From assembly GCA_027443745.1 (NCBI GenBank), contig DAIAZB010000331.1, positions 1 through 14,899 on the forward strand: a stretch of 14,899 nt of DNA. The letters run 5' to 3'. Shown here one piece after another: positions 13,805 to 14,899 of this stretch (position 1 is its first letter; each line of letters starts with the position of its first letter). Under the pieces are notes generated by a model, which saw only the letters and a program-made list of their open reading frames with translations, was not told the DNA's origin and did not search any database. The position numbers and the translations under genes are program-made. This stretch comes from Thiomonas sp. (lineage in GTDB: Bacteria; Pseudomonadota; Gammaproteobacteria; Burkholderiales; Burkholderiaceae).

Positions 13805-14268
13805 TGTGTTCATGGCTCCATCCTTTCAAAGACAGAAGCCTCTACATTTCCCGGGGCGTATATGGACTCCTCCCTCAGCGCAAGCTTTTTGATGGCGGGA
13901 TCAACGCGAACGTATATTCGGCTTCAAGTTGGGAACACGCAACGCGAACCGGGGATCCAGTGGCACTTGCGGGGCGCCCGTCTGGATCCCGGCTCGGCGC
14001 TGCGCGCCGGCCGGGATGACGTCGAAAGAAAGGAACGCGGCATTACTTCGTTTCTGCTCACGCGAAAATCGGGGCAAGTCTTGCTAGCACTTCTTGCATG
14101 ATCGATGCGGGCAAGGTGTCCACCTTGCGCGCATTGCGAGCGCCAAGATCGAGCACACGAGGCTGATCGCAGCGCCGAGATCTCCCCGCGAGATCTTTCG
14201 CTGCGCCCAGCAAAGGAGGGCGGGGGGAAGATTCTTCCGAATCGCCCGGATGCAGAGCAGCCAGGCTG
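13805..14268. other. Intergenic region with a degenerate repeat, no supported gene
   Basis: A shortened repeat copy lies at 13938-14041. To its right, a minus-strand frame ending at 14058 reads RVLDLGARNARKVDTLPASI and then MQEVLARLAPIF. It looks protein-like, but I recognise no family and it has no start of its own, so it may be a gene remnant. At 14178-14196 AGATCTC and GAGATCT form a 7-base stem with a 5-base loop and no T tract. Nothing else is evident. Confidence 0.5.
13938..14041 (+). repeat. Shortened composite repeat plus one tandem unit
   Basis: CAACGCGAACCGGGG is followed at once by ATCCAGTGGCACTTGCGG and then CTGGATCCCGGCTCGGCGC to CCGGGATGAC. Against the 143-base copies the central GAAGCGCTTC to GAAGCTGGTC part is deleted. 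The unit at 14009-14041 is identical over 33 bases to 11968-12000. Confidence 0.78.
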
Positions 14269-14730
14269 CTAGGCCGCCAGTCGCACTTCGGGCCGCAGCC
14301 CCGCGCGTTCGGCGAGCCGCACCAGCAGATCGAGGCTGAAGCGCTCGATCTTGCCGCGCTTGATGTCGCTGATGCGTGCCTGGGTGGTCCCCAGCGTGGC
14401 TGCGGCTCGGGTCTGGGTGATGCCGCTTGCCCCGAGCCATGCTTGCAGGCCGCGCAGCAGGGTGGCGCGCATGGCAAGCTCCGCGGCCTGCTCCGCGGGG
14501 AACAGATCGTAGAACACGCCGCGCGCATCGCCCTTGGTCGCCCCGGCTTGCGCGGGCCGGTTCTTGCGCTTGGCCGCGCCTTGCGGGCTTCGGCGGGTCG
14601 TCCCTCGGGGACTTCTCCTCTGGACTTCCTCCGGTCGTCCCGAAAAGGGACTCCCTTTGGTCGTCCCGGAAAGGGACTCCCTACGGGGCGCGTTGGTCGT
14701 CCCTCGGGGACTTCCGTTGGTCGTCTTCAT
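14269..14730 (-). CDS. XRE-family antitoxin (HigA-like) with a repeat-derived N-terminal extension
   Basis: Residues about 70-153 form a normal HigA-like antitoxin: VFYDLFPAEQAAELAMRATL (72-91), a helix-turn-helix at about 104-131 (GITQTRAAATLGTTQARISD, then KRGKIERFSLD), and a C-terminal GLRPEVRLA. Family members are usually about 95-110 residues; here there are 153. The excess is residues 7-50, rich in Ser, Arg, Gly and Thr, with SPRGTT twice and related GTTKGSP, encoded by short hairpin repeats. ATG 14730 is supported because it overlaps the toxin stop (ATGA), so the extension should be translated. An internal start that would give the usual length is not obvious. The antitoxin should neutralise the upstream RelE/HigB-like toxin and repress the operon. 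The frame is uninterrupted, so the extension seems tolerated. Confidence 0.85.
   Translation of the reverse strand: MKTTNGSPRGTTNAPRRESLSGTTKGSPFSGRPEEVQRRSPRGTTRRSPQGAAKRKNRPAQAGATKGDARGVFYDLFPAEQAAELAMRATLLRGLQAWLGASGITQTRAAATLGTTQARISDIKRGKIERFSLDLLVRLAERAGLRPEVRLAA
14600..14711. repeat. Four short hairpin repeats inside the antitoxin gene
   Basis: GTCCC and GGGAC, separated by 3 to 5 bases, form 5-bp hairpins at 14600-14612 and 14699-14711 (loop TCG) and at 14637-14651 (GAAAA) and 14663-14677 (GGAAA). Each is preceded by GGTC, and a fifth GGTCGTC stands at 14719-14725, just before the start codon. Spacing is irregular (37, 26 and 36 bases). Confidence 0.8.
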
Positions 14731-14899
14731 GGCATTACCTCTCTGAGCCGTTGCCGTGCCAGTTGCAGATCCTTGAGCGAAGTCCTCTCGGTCTTTTTTT
14801 GGAAGCAGTGGAGTACATGCAGCGCCTGGCCGATCTGTGCGACGTAGATGACGCGGAAGGCTCCGGCCGCCTCGCGGATGCGGATTTCCCGCACTCCGG
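14727..14899 (-). CDS. RelE/HigB-like toxin, C-terminal part (partial at the right edge)
   Basis: The last 56 residues are in the window. GVREIRIREAAGAFRVIYVA and LHVLHCFQKKTERTSLKDL are the conserved core of the Gp49/HigB group of RelE-superfamily toxins: the VREIR strand, the FRVIY strand, and the HxFxKKTxxTS motif carrying catalytic lysines. The stop (14727-14729) overlaps the ATG of the antitoxin, which is the toxin-first order typical of HigBA. Toxins of this group cleave mRNA on the ribosome. The visible part is undamaged; the start lies beyond the edge. Confidence 0.85.
   Translation of the reverse strand, partial: GVREIRIREAAGAFRVIYVAQIGQALHVLHCFQKKTERTSLKDLQLARQRLREVMP

Noticed and set aside
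14178..14196. Rho-independent terminator for the minus-strand HigBA pair
   Set aside because: A 7-bp stem is present, but there is no T tract on either strand and it is about 70 bases beyond the stop, so I kept it only as an inverted repeat in the region description.

Overview
This is a high-GC bacterial window. The likeliest source is a gammaproteobacterium of the Xanthomonadales type (Rhodanobacteraceae or Xanthomonadaceae). That rests on the base composition and on dispersed repeats carrying GTCATCCCGGACGG and GCCGAGCCGGGATCCAG; no gene in the window fixes the taxonomy.

Layout. (1) 1-621: the end of an MNT-type nucleotidyltransferase and a HepT-like protein, overlapping GTGA-style, which form an MntA/HepT-type toxin-antitoxin pair cut by the left edge. 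(2) 622-1119: no gene; a repeat array in one orientation. (3) 1120-11664: a co-directional polysaccharide (O-antigen or capsule-like) locus. It holds a Wzx-type flippase, a Wzy-type polymerase, three intact GT4 glycosyltransferases, an intact class I methyltransferase and an intact FkbM methyltransferase. Between them lie five broken genes: a GT4 start with a frameshift, an FkbM methyltransferase frameshifted at a G8 tract, a methyltransferase lacking its SAM-binding half, a collapsed GT9 (heptosyltransferase-like) gene, and a GT4 gene that has lost its middle. (4) 11665-12207: repeats in the opposite orientation, including two 143-bp copies that differ at two positions. (5) 12208-14899: three more type II toxin-antitoxin modules separated by repeats: a DUF1778/GNAT (TacAT-like) pair on the minus strand, a HigB/HigA-like pair on the plus strand whose toxin has a one-base frameshift, and a HigBA-like pair on the minus strand cut by the right edge.

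How the genes work together. Wzx, Wzy, the GT4 enzymes and the methyltransferases fit a Wzx/Wzy-dependent pathway: glycosyltransferases build a lipid-linked repeat unit at the inner face of the membrane, FkbM-type enzymes may O-methylate sugars, Wzx flips the unit and Wzy polymerises it. No initiating transferase, chain-length regulator, export protein or nucleotide-sugar synthesis gene is present, so the pathway needs genes elsewhere. Many genes are joined by ATGA or GTGA overlaps, and these survive even beside the broken genes, which suggests recent decay.

The most notable points are the possibly phase-variable G8 tract, the mirror-image repeat arrays around the locus, the inverted repeats around the DUF1778/GNAT module, the HigB-like toxin broken by one base beside an intact antitoxin, and an antitoxin whose N-terminal extension is encoded by short hairpin repeats.
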